Shown here: piece by piece, positions 10,324-18,963 of the stretch
Position numbering within the stretch: the stretch's first letter is position 1
Layout: each line of letters starts with the position of its first letter
Assembly (NCBI RefSeq): GCF_016865425.1
Contig: NZ_AP023355.1
Span: 1,424,198-1,488,197 of the forward strand
Source of the DNA: Actinocatenispora thailandica
GTDB lineage: Bacteria > Actinomycetota > Actinomycetes > Mycobacteriales > Micromonosporaceae
Length of the DNA stretch: 64,000 nucleotides
Direction of reading: 5' to 3'
Program-made: the position numbers and the translations under genes
The notes under the pieces: model-generated
Told to the model about the DNA's origin: nothing
The model's database searches: none
What the model saw: only the letters and a program-made list of their open reading frames with translations

Positions 10324-11033
10324 GACAGGAAGTAGCTGCCGGACAGCTCGGCCAGCGCGTCCAGCTCGGGCCGGATCGGCGTCTCGCCGTGCAGCAGCGC
10401 CTTCGTCCCGGCCAGCGCCCCGGGCGCGCCGCGCACCAGCGACGACACGTACCGCTGCACCGTGGCGTCCAGCTCGTCGGCCGGCACCGCCGCGGTGACC
10501 AGCCCCAGCGCCGCGGCGCGGCGACCGTCGAAGGTGTCGCCGGTCAGGTACAGCTCGGCCGCGGCCCGGGACGGCAGCCGGCGCAGCACCGGCGCCGAGA
10601 TCACCGCCGGGATCACCCCGAGTCGTACCTCGGTGAACGCGAACGTCGCATCCTGCGCGGCGACCGCCAGGTCGCAGGCCGCGATCAGCCCCAGCCCGCC
10701 GGCCCGGGCCGCCCCGCCGACCCGGGCCACCACCGGTTTCGGTGCGTCCCAGAGCGCCGCGAGCAGCGCCGGCAGGTCGCCGGCCGGTACCTGCCCGGCT
10801 TCGCGGGCGGCGGCGGTCTCGGCCAGGTCGGCACCGGCGCAGAACACCCGGCCCACATGGTCGAGGACCAGCACCCGTACCGTCTCGTCGGCGAGGGCGC
10901 GGTCGAGGCCGGCGAGCAGTTCGCGGATCAGCCGGCGGGACAGCGCGTTGCGGTTGGTGTCGCTGTCCAGCGTGAGGGTGGCCACACCATCGGCCACCGC
11001 GTACCGCACCAGCGGTCGGGTGTCGTCGGTCAC
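10248..11033 (-). CDS. Enoyl-CoA hydratase/isomerase family protein
   Basis: The 261-residue product of the crotonase superfamily shows VFCAGADLAETAAAREAG (oxyanion-hole region, about residues 68-85) and [20 protein letters not shown] (about 103-122). It ends in the usual FREKRAPRW C-terminus. Crotonases bind acyl-CoA; this one probably hydrates enoyl-CoA in fatty-acid or branched-chain catabolism. The GGAARAGG loop retains the Gly pair, but one of the two classical Glu residues is not obvious, so the exact reaction is open. It is divergent from hemW with 17 bases between starts. Confidence 0.85.
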   Translation of the reverse strand: MTDDTRPLVRYAVADGVATLTLDSDTNRNALSRRLIRELLAGLDRALADETVRVLVLDHVGRVFCAGADLAETAAAREAGQVPAGDLPALLAALWDAPKPVVARVGGAARAGGLGLIAACDLAVAAQDATFAFTEVRLGVIPAVISAPVLRRLPSRAAAELYLTGDTFDGRRAAALGLVTAAVPADELDATVQRYVSSLVRGAPGALAGTKALLHGETPIRPELDALAELSGSYFLSAEGREGVAAFREKRAPRWVPTGPG

Positions 11034-11050
11034 CGCGTCAGACTAGTGGG

Positions 11051-12282
11051 ATGGCCGCAGCTCTCCCGGACGCAGAACCGATGCCGGACGACGGCGCGCT
11101 GCCCGACGCCGCCCTCGCCGGGCGGCGGCAGCGCCCGTTCGGCATCTACGTGCACGTACCGTTCTGCGCCAGCAGGTGCGGCTACTGCGACTTCAACACC
11201 TACACCGCCGACCAGCTGCCCGGGGCGAGCCGGGACGACTACCCCGATCTGGTACTGGCCGAGCTCGCCCAGGCCCGCCGGGTGCTCGGCGCCGAACAGC
11301 CCCGGTACGGACGGTGTTCTTCGGTGGCGGCACCCCCACCCTGCTGCCGCCCGAGGCGCTGGCCCGGATCCTGGCCGGCATCGACGCCACGTTCGGGCTG
11401 GCGCCGGACGCCGAGGTGACCACCGAGGCCAACCCGGAGTCGGTGACGCCGGCGTCGCTGGCCGCGCTGCGCCGGGCCGGGTTCACCCGCGTCTCGCTGG
11501 GTATGCAGTCGGCCGCCGAGCGCGTCCTCGCCGTACTCGACCGGCGGCACACGCCCGGCCGCGCGGTGGCCGCCGCCCGGGAGGCCGCCGCGGCGGGCTT
11601 CGAGCACGTCAACCTGGACCTCATCTACGGCACGCCGGGGGAGACCGCCGACGACTGGGCGCGCAGCCTCGACGCGGTGCTCGACGCGGTCGCCGGCGGC
11701 GCGGTCGACCACGTCTCGGCATACTCGCTGATCGTCGAGGACGGCACCCGGCTCGCCGCCCGCATCGCCCGCGGCGAGTTGCCCACACCGTCCGACGACG
11801 TGGCCGCCGACCGCTACCTCGCTGCCGAGCGGCGGCTCACCGACGCCGGGCTGAGCTGGTACGAGGTGTCGAACTGGGCGGCGAACGACGCGGCGCGCTG
11901 CCGGCACAACCTGCTGTACTGGACCGGCGGCGACTGGTGGGGCCTGGGCCCCGGCGCGCACAGCCACGTCGGCGGGGTGCGCTGGTGGAACGTCAAACAC
12001 CCCAGCCGGTACGCGCAGCGGCTGGCCGCCGGGCTGTCCCCGGGCCAGGGCCGGGAGATCCTCACCGCCGCCGAGCGGCACACCGAGGACGTGCTGCTCG
12101 CCACCCGGCTGCGCACCGGCCTGGACCTGTCCGTACTGCCGGAGCCGGCGCGCGCCGCCGCGCGCCGGGCCGCCGCCGACGGCCTGCTGGCCGACACCGA
12201 CCTCGCCGCCGGCCGCGCCGTCCTCACCCTGAACGGCCGCCTGCTCGCCGACGCCGTCGTCCGCGCCCTCCTCCCGGACTGA
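11051..12282 (+). CDS. hemW: Radical SAM heme chaperone HemW (reading frame broken by a one-base deletion)
   Basis: The N-terminal frame (from ATG 11051) carries the radical-SAM cluster CASRCGYCDFN (Cys 39, 43, 46). The rest continues in a shifted frame as VFFGGGTPTLLPPEALARIL, then NPESVTPASLAALRRAG, SLGMQSAAERVL and a HemW C-terminal domain (NLLYWTGGDWWGLGPGAHSH). HemW inserts or carries heme. The shift falls at the C run 11300-11303: adding one C gives AEQPPVRTVFFGGGT, the expected family sequence. This is either a sequencing deletion or a true frameshift; similar events elsewhere in the window favour the former. Confidence 0.85.
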
Positions 12283-12310
12283 CCGGAGGTCGACCCTCGA
12301 TGTCCGTGCG

Positions 12311-12981
12311 TTGTCGCGCGATCACCACTGGTCGCCGGGCCGCAGGATTAGTGCGGTGACAAGGTGTACTGACCACGGAGGTTGGTGGCATTCTTACGGA
12401 GACGCGCTGCCTGAGTGGTTCGAGATGTATGTCGGACTGGAGTCGGCGGTTGATCACATCCGTCACTACAACGCTGAGCTGGTCCCGGGCCTGCTCCAGG
12501 TCGAGGATTACTGCCGGGCTGTTTACCGCGTCTCGTCCACCAAGTCGTACGACGAGATCGATCAGCAGGTGGCGCTCCGGATGGACCGGCAGGCTCTCTT
12601 GGTGCGCGAGGAGCCGGCCGCACCGCAGTTCGACGTTTTCCTGAACGAGGCGGTGCTGCGGCGGCCGGTCGGTGGTCGGGACGTGATGGTCAAACAGCTG
12701 GCGCGACTCCTCGAATCCACCGACCTATCCAACGTCGATGTGCGAGTGCTGTCCTTCGCGCAAGCGGAGCACGCCGGCATGATGGGTACGTTCGTCGTAC
12801 TGGGATTCCCGCACCGGCAGGAGCCTGATGTCGTGTACCTGGAGTCTCCAACTGGTGCCCTCTACCTGGAGAAACCAAAGGAGCTGACCAGTACAACTTC
12901 GTCATGCGAGATCTGCAGCAACGAGCACTCGACTCGGTGCGGTCGAGGGCCTTCATCACCGCCGTAGCGAAGGAGATGTGA
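12311..12981 (+). pseudogene. DUF5753 regulator lacking its HTH and frameshifted near the C-terminus
   Basis: The readable core GGWWHSYGDALPEWFEMYVG to VVYLESPTGALYLEKPKE is the DUF5753 domain that usually follows an XRE-type helix-turn-helix of about 90 residues. No such HTH precedes it: hemW ends just 28 bases before. At about 12883 a base is missing; in the other frame the end reads DQYNFVMRDLQQRALDSVRS then RAFITAVAKEM and stops at 12979-12981, right before DUF397. The gene is therefore both N-terminally deleted and frameshifted. Base composition is visibly less GC-rich than its neighbours. Confidence 0.75.
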
Positions 12982-12982
12982 G

Positions 12983-13180
12983 ATGGATCTGTCCGACGCC
13001 ATGTGGCGCAAGAGCAGCCGCAGCGGCGGCAACGGCGGTAACTGCGTCGAGGTGGCCGGCAACCTGGCCGACATCGTCGCCGTGCGGGACAGCAAGGACC
13101 CGCGGGGGCCGGTCCTGGTGGCGAGTCCGGCGGCGTTCGCGTTCGCTGGCTTGGTGAAGGCTGGACGGCTGGACGGCTGA
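12983..13180 (+). CDS. DUF397 domain-containing protein
   Basis: The 65-residue product MDLSDAMWRKSSRSGGNGGN, followed by CVEVAGNLADIVAVRDSKD, is the DUF397 signature (WRKSSRSG, CVEVA, VRDSKDP). These small proteins sit beside XRE-DUF5753 regulators in actinobacteria and are thought to act as toxin-like or antagonist partners, as in BldB- and WhiJ-type systems. Here the partner regulator is broken, leaving an orphan. The AAGGAG site lies at 12970-12975 inside the end of the regulator, so translation was probably coupled. Confidence 0.9.
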   Translation: MDLSDAMWRKSSRSGGNGGNCVEVAGNLADIVAVRDSKDPRGPVLVASPAAFAFAGLVKAGRLDG

Positions 13181-13187
13181 GCCGCGT

Positions 13188-13232
13188 CGACGAACGACGG
13201 CCGGTCCCGACGGGACCGGCCGTCGTTCGTCG
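13188..13232. terminator. 21-bp perfect hairpin, bidirectional terminator
   Basis: Bases 13188-13208 pair perfectly with 13212-13232 around a three-base loop (core GGCCGGTCCC/GGGACCGGCC). The hairpin fills the 53-base gap between the convergent DUF397 and DUF4870 genes, so it can end transcription from both sides. Confidence 0.85.
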
Positions 13233-13233
13233 G

Positions 13234-13626
13234 TTACTTGATCAAGGGATAGGACAGCGGGTGGCGGTAGCACTCACCGCTGTTGGCCTTGACCAGGGCG
13301 ATGATGTTGAACACGAACGGCACCACCGGGATCAGCCGCAGCACCCAGGGCAGCGGCCACAGGTGGACGAACCCGGCGCAGGTGGCGATGACGATCGCGG
13401 CCAGGTCGACCACCGCCCAGGTGATGTTGAAGTTGAGGGCGGAGACGGCATGGGCGCGCAGCGTCGTCGACGTCTCGCCCTTGGTCAGCAGGGTGACCAA
13501 GGGGGCCACCCAACCGAGCAGGCCGCCGAAGAAGATGCCGACGGCGGCGAGGGCGTGGGTCAGCACGGCCCAGTTGCGTTCTTCGGTGTCGTGGTAGCCG
13601 GGCGGGGCGGGGGATGGTCCGGTCAT
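13234..13626 (-). CDS. DUF4870 domain-containing membrane protein
   Basis: The 130-residue product has an N-terminal EERNWAVLTHALAAVGIFFG, a second segment WVAPLVTLLTKGETSTTLRA, ALNFNITWAVVDLAAIVIAT and WVLRLIPVVPFVFNIIALV. These give the three to four membrane spans and the conserved ALNFQ-like/NF motif of DUF4870 (TIC20-like) proteins. Function is unknown. The ATG at 13626 is chosen because family similarity starts only a few residues later. Confidence 0.85.
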   Translation of the reverse strand: MTGPSPAPPGYHDTEERNWAVLTHALAAVGIFFGGLLGWVAPLVTLLTKGETSTTLRAHAVSALNFNITWAVVDLAAIVIATCAGFVHLWPLPWVLRLIPVVPFVFNIIALVKANSGECYRHPLSYPLIK

Positions 13627-13735
13627 GCGCACACGGTACGCAACTGCCCGGTGGTGCGGTATCGCCCCGGCCGTCCCGATCGAGGTAACCGATCGGGCAC
13701 GAGCGACCACCGGGCCGGAGTCCGGTGGTCGGACG

Positions 13736-14902
13736 TCAGCGCCAGTCGAGGAAGAAGAGGGCGTCGAGCATGTTCGCAAACTCCCCGCTCGGCTCGATCT
13801 TCTTCGGCGTGGAGCCCGGCTTCAGGTCGGAGACGAAGTAGTGCCGCTCGGTTTCCTTGACGGAGAGGAATGCGAACCGCTGCCCGTCTGGTGAGATCCC
13901 CAGGACGAAGTTCTTGTGATCGTTGCTGGGCAGGATGGGCGCGCTGAGCTTGGCGTCCGGGGTGAGGTCGAGCGTCGAGAACCGCTGACCGGAGAACCCC
14001 GAGGTACACAGCACCGTGTCGTTGTCGATCCAGCCGATCGCGCCGCCACTCCTGGTCTTCTTGTCGCAGTACAGGGGCGGTGCCTGCTCGATCGCGTCGG
14101 GTCCGATGAAGCGGCGGTGGTCGGAGAGGTCCAGCAGGCCGCCCTCGGTCAGCAGGCGCCTTCCGTCCGGCGAGAGTCGGGCGCTGTTGCCCAACACCGC
14201 CGTGTCCGGCGTTCCGACCACGAAGACGTGGCGTTCACCGACGAACTCCACCGACTGCTGGTCGGCTACCTTGTGGTCTCCGGCGAGTGCTCGGCGCGCA
14301 ACGTAGTTCTTGTCGTCGACCTCCTTGGTGAACCACACCGCGCTTCCGTCCGGTGCCATGGCGGCGTTGTCCTCGTGTGGCGTGGTTCCGAAATCCTCCT
14401 GCCCGGTCAGGTCGGTGAGCTTGCCTGAGCGGTCGACGTAGCCGACGTGTGTCGCCTTGCTCTCTGGATCCTGGATGACCACGGCCAATTTGGTGAAGTC
14501 CCGGTCGAAGAGCGATCTGACCGCGAGGATGTCGTCGTTGTCGGTCAGGTTCGTCGGCGCGCACAGGTCTTCCAACGCGGTGCCGGGCCGGACCCCGTCG
14601 ACCTTGGTGAGCACGGTGTCCGGCAGTCGGAACTCGGCGTGTGCCTTCTTCGTCAGGCTCTGTGGATTCCAACCGTCGACGGTGACGACCGTCCCGCCGC
14701 TGTCGCCCGTCGAGCAGCGTGCCGTGACGACCATGTCCCGCTGGGAAAAGTCGGCCCGGCCCTTGGCCGTCGAGGAGCTCCGGGCCTGACTGCCTTCGCC
14801 CGGCCCCGGCCCAGGCGTGCCGTGGCCGGAGGAGCAGCCCGTAAGGCCGGCCGTCAAAGCCAGCGAGAGAACGACTGCCCGCACCTTCGGTGAGCCGACC
14901 AT
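13736..14902 (-). CDS. Lipoprotein with beta-propeller (TolB/WD40-like) repeats
   Basis: The 388-residue product from ATG 14902 has a lipoprotein signal ALTAGLTGCSSG (lipobox LTGC). A long region follows with propeller-like repeats such as AMAPDGSAVWFTKE, ARLSPDGRRLLTEGG and GISPDGQRFAFLSV, each containing the xPDGxxxxF motif of TolB/DPP-IV-type blades. It is probably an extracellular scaffold or sensor. A GAGGT site precedes 14902; a further in-frame ATG at 14923 has none. Codon GC is lower than in the core genes around it. Confidence 0.7.
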   Translation of the reverse strand: MVGSPKVRAVVLSLALTAGLTGCSSGHGTPGPGPGEGSQARSSSTAKGRADFSQRDMVVTARCSTGDSGGTVVTVDGWNPQSLTKKAHAEFRLPDTVLTKVDGVRPGTALEDLCAPTNLTDNDDILAVRSLFDRDFTKLAVVIQDPESKATHVGYVDRSGKLTDLTGQEDFGTTPHEDNAAMAPDGSAVWFTKEVDDKNYVARRALAGDHKVADQQSVEFVGERHVFVVGTPDTAVLGNSARLSPDGRRLLTEGGLLDLSDHRRFIGPDAIEQAPPLYCDKKTRSGGAIGWIDNDTVLCTSGFSGQRFSTLDLTPDAKLSAPILPSNDHKNFVLGISPDGQRFAFLSVKETERHYFVSDLKPGSTPKKIEPSGEFANMLDALFFLDWR

Positions 14903-14923
14903 CGCGTCTACCTCGTAATCCAT

Positions 14924-15164
14924 GTTGACGAAGCACTCAAAGGGTTAGAAGTTAGCAAAGGAAGCAGCCAGCAGCGTGGTATGGCACCGCAAGGCGGAAT
15001 TCATCCGATGCCGGGTGTGCCGGGGCGAAGTGCACCCGGGGCGTTCGCTACCTGCTCTGCCTGCTCCCCGACTTCGGACACGGTGCTACGGGCCAGCTTC
15101 GTCGGGCGATCTTGCGTGCCGGGATGTGACGTTCCGGTAGGAGCGGGCGGCCGGCTCAGGGTCG
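14924..15164. other. Intergenic region upstream of hrcA
   Basis: About 240 bases between the divergent lipoprotein and hrcA. No gene is seen; the hrcA promoter and CIRCE element lie at its right edge. Confidence 0.5.
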
Positions 15165-15195
15165 TAGACTGGCACTCGTTGCTCTGGAGTGCCAG
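15165..15195 (+). promoter_or_regulatory. hrcA promoter -10 box and CIRCE operator
   Basis: CTGGCACTC (15169-15177), nine bases, then GAGTGCCAG (15187-15195) is a perfect inverted repeat matching the CIRCE layout (TTAGCACTC-N9-GAGTGCTAA) with GC-rich outer bases. It overlaps a TAGACT -10 hexamer at 15165-15170, so bound HrcA would block transcription initiation. It lies 48 bases before the hrcA start and implies autoregulation of hrcA-dnaJ by heat. Confidence 0.9.
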
Positions 15196-15242
15196 TGTCG
15201 AGTGGCCGGGGTGCGGCCCGGGTTGCGAGGGAGGTGGTCGGT

Positions 15243-16268
15243 GTGAGTCTCGATGAGCGCAAGTTGGAGGTTCTTCGCGCCATCGTCGAGGACTACATCG
15301 CCACTCAGGAGCCGGTCGGCAGCAAGAGCCTCGTCGAGCGGCACCAGCTTCGCGTCTCTTCCGCCACGGTGCGTAATGACATGGCGGCGCTGGAGGACGA
15401 GGGGTACATCCACCAGCCGCACACCAGCGCCGGCCGGGTGCCCACCGACAAGGGGTACCGGCTGTTCGTCGACCGGCTGTCGACGGTCAAGCCGCTGTCG
15501 CCGGCCGAGCGGCGGGCGATCCAGCGGCTGCTGTCCGGTGCGGTCGACCTGGACGACATCGTGCACCGCACGGTGCGGCTGCTCGCTCAGCTGACCCGCC
15601 AGGTCGCCGTCGTGCAGTACCCGAGCCTGGCCCGCAGCACCGTGCGGCACCTGGAGCTGGTGATGCTCACCCCGACCCGGTTGATGCTGGTGATGATCAC
15701 CAACACCGGTCGGGTGGAGCAGCGGCTGGTCGACCTGCCCGGCCCGCTGAGCGAGGACGACGTGCTCGACCTCCGTGCCAAGATCAACGACAAACTGGCC
15801 GGGTGCCTGCTGTCCGACAGCCCGGTGCTGATCGAGACGCTGGTCGGCGAGGCGCCGCCGGAGATGCGCTCGGCGATGGCCACGCTGTCCAACGTGCTGC
15901 TGGACACCCTGGTCGAGCGGCGGGAGGAGCGCATCTCGCTCGCCGGCACCGCCAACCTCGCCCGCGGCACCGCGCTGGACTTTCCCGGCTCGTTCCGCGG
16001 CGTGCTGGAGGCGCTGGAGGAGGAGGTCGTGCTGCTGAAGCTGATCGGCGAGGTGGAATCGCCGACCACGCTGCGCATCCGGATCGGCGACGAGAACGAG
16101 TTCGAGGGGCTGCGCACCACCTCGGTGGTGAGCACCGGCTACGGCCCGGGCGCCATCGTCGTGGGTGGTCTGGGCGTGCTCGGCCCGACCCGGATGGACT
16201 ACCCCGGCACGATCGCGGCGGTCCGCGCCGTGGCACGCTACGTCGGCGAACTGCTGGCGCAGAACTAG
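15243..16268 (+). CDS. hrcA: Heat-inducible transcriptional repressor HrcA
   Basis: The 341-residue product starts [20 protein letters not shown] with the family winged-helix segment [10 protein letters not shown] and [20 protein letters not shown] (residues about 19-60). It ends in the conserved [20 protein letters not shown]. HrcA represses class I heat-shock genes by binding CIRCE, found here directly upstream. A GGGAGG site precedes the GTG at 15243. It is followed by dnaJ at an 81-base gap. Confidence 0.95.
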   Translation: MSLDERKLEVLRAIVEDYIATQEPVGSKSLVERHQLRVSSATVRNDMAALEDEGYIHQPHTSAGRVPTDKGYRLFVDRLSTVKPLSPAERRAIQRLLSGAVDLDDIVHRTVRLLAQLTRQVAVVQYPSLARSTVRHLELVMLTPTRLMLVMITNTGRVEQRLVDLPGPLSEDDVLDLRAKINDKLAGCLLSDSPVLIETLVGEAPPEMRSAMATLSNVLLDTLVERREERISLAGTANLARGTALDFPGSFRGVLEALEEEVVLLKLIGEVESPTTLRIRIGDENEFEGLRTTSVVSTGYGPGAIVVGGLGVLGPTRMDYPGTIAAVRAVARYVGELLAQN

Positions 16269-16349
16269 CCGGCGAACGCTGGCGCGAAACCAGGCCGCCG
16301 CACATCGGGCCGGCCTACCGAGACGACACGAAGGACACAGGACACCGCA

Positions 16350-17491
16350 GTGGCCAAGGACTACTACGCGATCCTCGGCGTGGGCCGCGAGGCCACGCCG
16401 GACGAGATCAAGCGGGCGTACCGGAAGCTTGCGCGCCAGTACCACCCGGACGTCAACTCCGAGCCGGACGCGCAGGAGCGGTTCAAGGAGATCAACGCCG
16501 CCTACGAGGTGCTCTCCGACCCGCAGAAGCGGCAGATGGTCGACATGGGCGCCGACCCCCTCGCCCCGGCGGCGGCGGGCCCGGCCCCGGCGGTCCGGGC
16601 GGACCGTTCGTCGGCTTCCAGGACATCATGGACGCGTTCTTCGGCGGTGCCGCCGGCGGCGCGGGCCGCGGCCCCCGGCCGCGTACCCGGCCCGGCTCCG
16701 ACGCGCTGATCCGGCTCGACCTCGATCTGGAGGAGACCGCGTTCGGCATCGAGGCGCCGCTGACCGTGGACACCGCCGCGGTCTGCGAGACCTGCCACGG
16801 CGAGGGCACCGCACCCGGTACCCACCCGGCCACCTGCGACATGTGCGGCGGCTCGGGCGAGGTGCAGAGCGTGCAGCGCACCTTCCTCGGCCAGGTGATG
16901 ACCACCCGCCCGTGCGGCAACTGTCAGGGCTTCGGCACCGTCATCCCGAACCCGTGCCCCACCTGCGGCGGTGACGGCCGGGTGCAGACCCGCCGCACCG
17001 TCACGGTCAAGATCCCGGCCGGTATCGAGGACGGGATGCGCATCCGCCTCGCCGGCCAGGGTGAGGTCGGCCCGGGCGGCGGCCCACCCGGCGACCTGTA
17101 CGTGGAGATCCACGAGCGCGCCCACGACGTGTTCAGCCGCAAGGGCGAGGACCTGCACTGCCGCGTCGTGCTGCCGATGACCGCGGCGGCGCTGGGCACC
17201 CAGATGACCCTCAAGTCGCTGGACGGCGAGGAGAACGTCGAGGTCAAGCCCGGCACCCAGCCCGGCGCCACCATCAAGATCAAGAACAAGGGCGTGCCGC
17301 GGTTGCGTGGCGGCGGCCGCGGTGACCTGTTCGTCCACCTCGACGTCAAGACGCCGACCCGGCTCGACGCGGAGCAGGAGAAGCTGCTCAAGGAGCTGTC
17401 CAAGCTGCGCGGCGAGGAGACCATCGAACCGGCCCGGCCGGGCGGCGGTTTCTTCTCCCGGATGCGCGACGCGTTCAACGGGCACGCCTGA
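16350..17491 (+). CDS. dnaJ: Chaperone protein DnaJ (frame broken by a one-base deletion)
   Basis: The J-domain [20 protein letters not shown] with HPD at residues 32-34 is in the first frame. After about residue 72 the reading moves to a second frame through [17 protein letters not shown], the four zinc repeats ([32 protein letters not shown]) and the C-terminal substrate-binding domain. DnaJ stimulates DnaK ATPase. Adding one C to the run at 16564-16567 turns [10 protein letters not shown] into [19 protein letters not shown], the normal G-rich linker. It is most likely a sequencing deletion in an essential chaperone gene, downstream of hrcA. Confidence 0.9.
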
Positions 17492-17528
17492 CCGCCGTGA
17501 TCAGCCCGAGGCTGGCCCGGGGCGGCGC

Positions 17529-18257
17529 GTGACCGACGCGCTGTTCCTGGTGCCGTCGGTGCCGGAAACCGGGACGTACCGGTTGGACGGCGCCGAGGGC
17601 CATCACGCCGCCGACGTGGTCCGGCTGCGGGTCGGCGAGACGCTGCTGCTCGGGGACGGCGCCGGCGCGGTCGCCGACTGCGTGGTGTCCGCCGTCGCCA
17701 AGGGCGTGCTCGACGTCGAGGTGACCGGCTACCGTCGGGTGCCGGCCCGCGAGCCGCGGCTGGTGGTGGCGCAGGCGCTCGCCAAGGGCGACCGGGGCGA
17801 GCTGGCCGTGCAGACGATGACCGAGGTCGGCGTCGACGAGATCGTGCCGTGGCAGGCCGCCCGGTCGGTGGTCCGCTGGCAGGGCGACCGGGGCGCGCGG
17901 GCGCTGGCCCGCTGGCGCGCCACCGCCCGGGAGGCCGCCAAGCAGTCGCGCCGCGCCTGGTTGCCCGCCGTGGCCGACCCCGTCGGTACTGCGGCGCTCG
18001 CCGCGCGCCTCGCCGGGCACTCGTCGTATGTGCTGCACGAGGACGCGGAGACCCCGCTCGCCACCGCACCGGTGCCGGCGACGGGCGCCGTGCTGCTGGT
18101 GGTCGGGCCGGAGGGTGGTGTCGCGCCGGAGGAGCTGGCCGCCTTCACCGCGGCCGGCGCGACCCCGGTCCGGCTCGGCCCCGAGGTGCTGCGTACCTCG
18201 ACCGCCGGGGTCGCCGCCCTCGCCGTGCTCGCCGCCGTCACCGGCCGCTGGCACTGA
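17529..18257 (+). CDS. rsmE: 16S rRNA (uracil-1498-N3)-methyltransferase RsmE
   Basis: The 242-residue product has an N-terminal PUA-like part (LDGAEGHHAADVVRLRVGET) and a SPOUT methyltransferase domain with ALAKGDRGELAVQTMTEVGV, the VVGPEGGVAPEELAAF knot and RLGPEVLRTSTAGVAALAVL. RsmE methylates U1498 in 16S rRNA. GTG at 17529 is chosen since the protein family begins at ALFLVPSVP. dnaJ-rsmE order is conserved in actinobacteria. Confidence 0.93.
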   Translation: MTDALFLVPSVPETGTYRLDGAEGHHAADVVRLRVGETLLLGDGAGAVADCVVSAVAKGVLDVEVTGYRRVPAREPRLVVAQALAKGDRGELAVQTMTEVGVDEIVPWQAARSVVRWQGDRGARALARWRATAREAAKQSRRAWLPAVADPVGTAALAARLAGHSSYVLHEDAETPLATAPVPATGAVLLVVGPEGGVAPEELAAFTAAGATPVRLGPEVLRTSTAGVAALAVLAAVTGRWH

Positions 18258-18296
18258 GCCCGTGACCTGGTGCGGGACCCCGCGCGAGGCGCGGCC

Positions 18297-18302
18297 TAGG
18301 AT
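18297..18302 (+). promoter_or_regulatory. -10 box TAGGAT of a probable leaderless HIT transcript
   Basis: TAGGAT ends six bases before the GTG at 18309, again the spacing expected for a leaderless mRNA; no Shine-Dalgarno is seen. A -35 box was not identified with confidence. Confidence 0.35.
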
Positions 18303-18308
18303 GCGGGT

Positions 18309-18653
18309 GTGACGGACTGTCTGTTCTGCAAGATCGTTGCGGGTGAGATCCCGGCGAAGGTGGTCGACGACGCCGGGCGCACCCTGGCGTTCGCCGACAT
18401 CGAGCCGCAGGCGCCGACGCACCTCCTGGTGATCACCAAGGAGCACCATCCGAGCGCGGCGGAGGCCGCGGCGGCGGACCCGGCGTTGGTGGGCGAGATC
18501 GTCGCGACCGCGCACCGGGTGGCGCAGGCGGCGGGCGTCGCGGAGTCCGGCTACCGGCTGGTGTTCAACACCGGGCCGGACGCCAACCAGACCGTGCCGC
18601 ACGTGCACTGCCATGTGCTCGGCGGCCGCACCATGACCTGGCCGCCCGGGTAG
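18309..18653 (+). CDS. HIT family nucleotide hydrolase
   Basis: The 114-residue product MTDCLFCKIVAGEIPAKVVD has FADIEPQAPTHLLVI and the His-triad HVHCHVLGGRTM near the C-terminus (HxHxHxx). HIT/HinT proteins hydrolyse AMP-linked substrates such as adenosine phosphoramidates. An N-terminal CLFC (Cys pair) suggests zinc binding, common in bacterial HinT. It follows rsmE and probably has its own leaderless promoter. Confidence 0.93.
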   Translation: MTDCLFCKIVAGEIPAKVVDDAGRTLAFADIEPQAPTHLLVITKEHHPSAAEAAAADPALVGEIVATAHRVAQAAGVAESGYRLVFNTGPDANQTVPHVHCHVLGGRTMTWPPG

Positions 18654-18963
18654 GCCTGTCTCGACGTCCGCGTGCCGGCTGCGGCGGCCCCGGCTTCGGG
18701 GGCGGCGTGCCCCGCTGGCCGCGGGCCGGCGTCGCGGCCCCCGCCGCTCGCGGCGGGCCGTGTCACCGACGCCGGTGCGGGCCCTGGCCGAACCCGAAGC
18801 GGGCCCTGGTCGAACCCGAAGCGCAGCAGGTACGGACGGCGTCTCCGGCCGTGTCGCGTCCCCTTGTCGAGATGGAGCAACAGCAAGTGAGTGAGCGTCT
18901 GCGAGCGAAGCTCGGGCATCGGGCGTGGTGCCTCGTCGCCGTGCCGGCGAAGGCGGGACGGCG
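18654..18963. other. 310-base intergenic region
   Basis: No gene with recognisable features is found between HIT and the beta-lactamase-family gene. It contains one tandem duplication (18777-18820). A gene start in this gap cannot be excluded but is unsupported. Confidence 0.5.
18777..18820. repeat. 22-base tandem duplication
   Basis: Two adjacent 22-base units, each beginning GCGGGCCCTGG and ending GAACCCGAA, differ at a single base (C or T at unit position 12). Nothing indicates a function. Confidence 0.7.

Noticed and set aside
18777-18820. 22-base tandem repeat as a regulatory element or minisatellite
   Set aside because: Only two units, no palindrome, and no gene start nearby to regulate.
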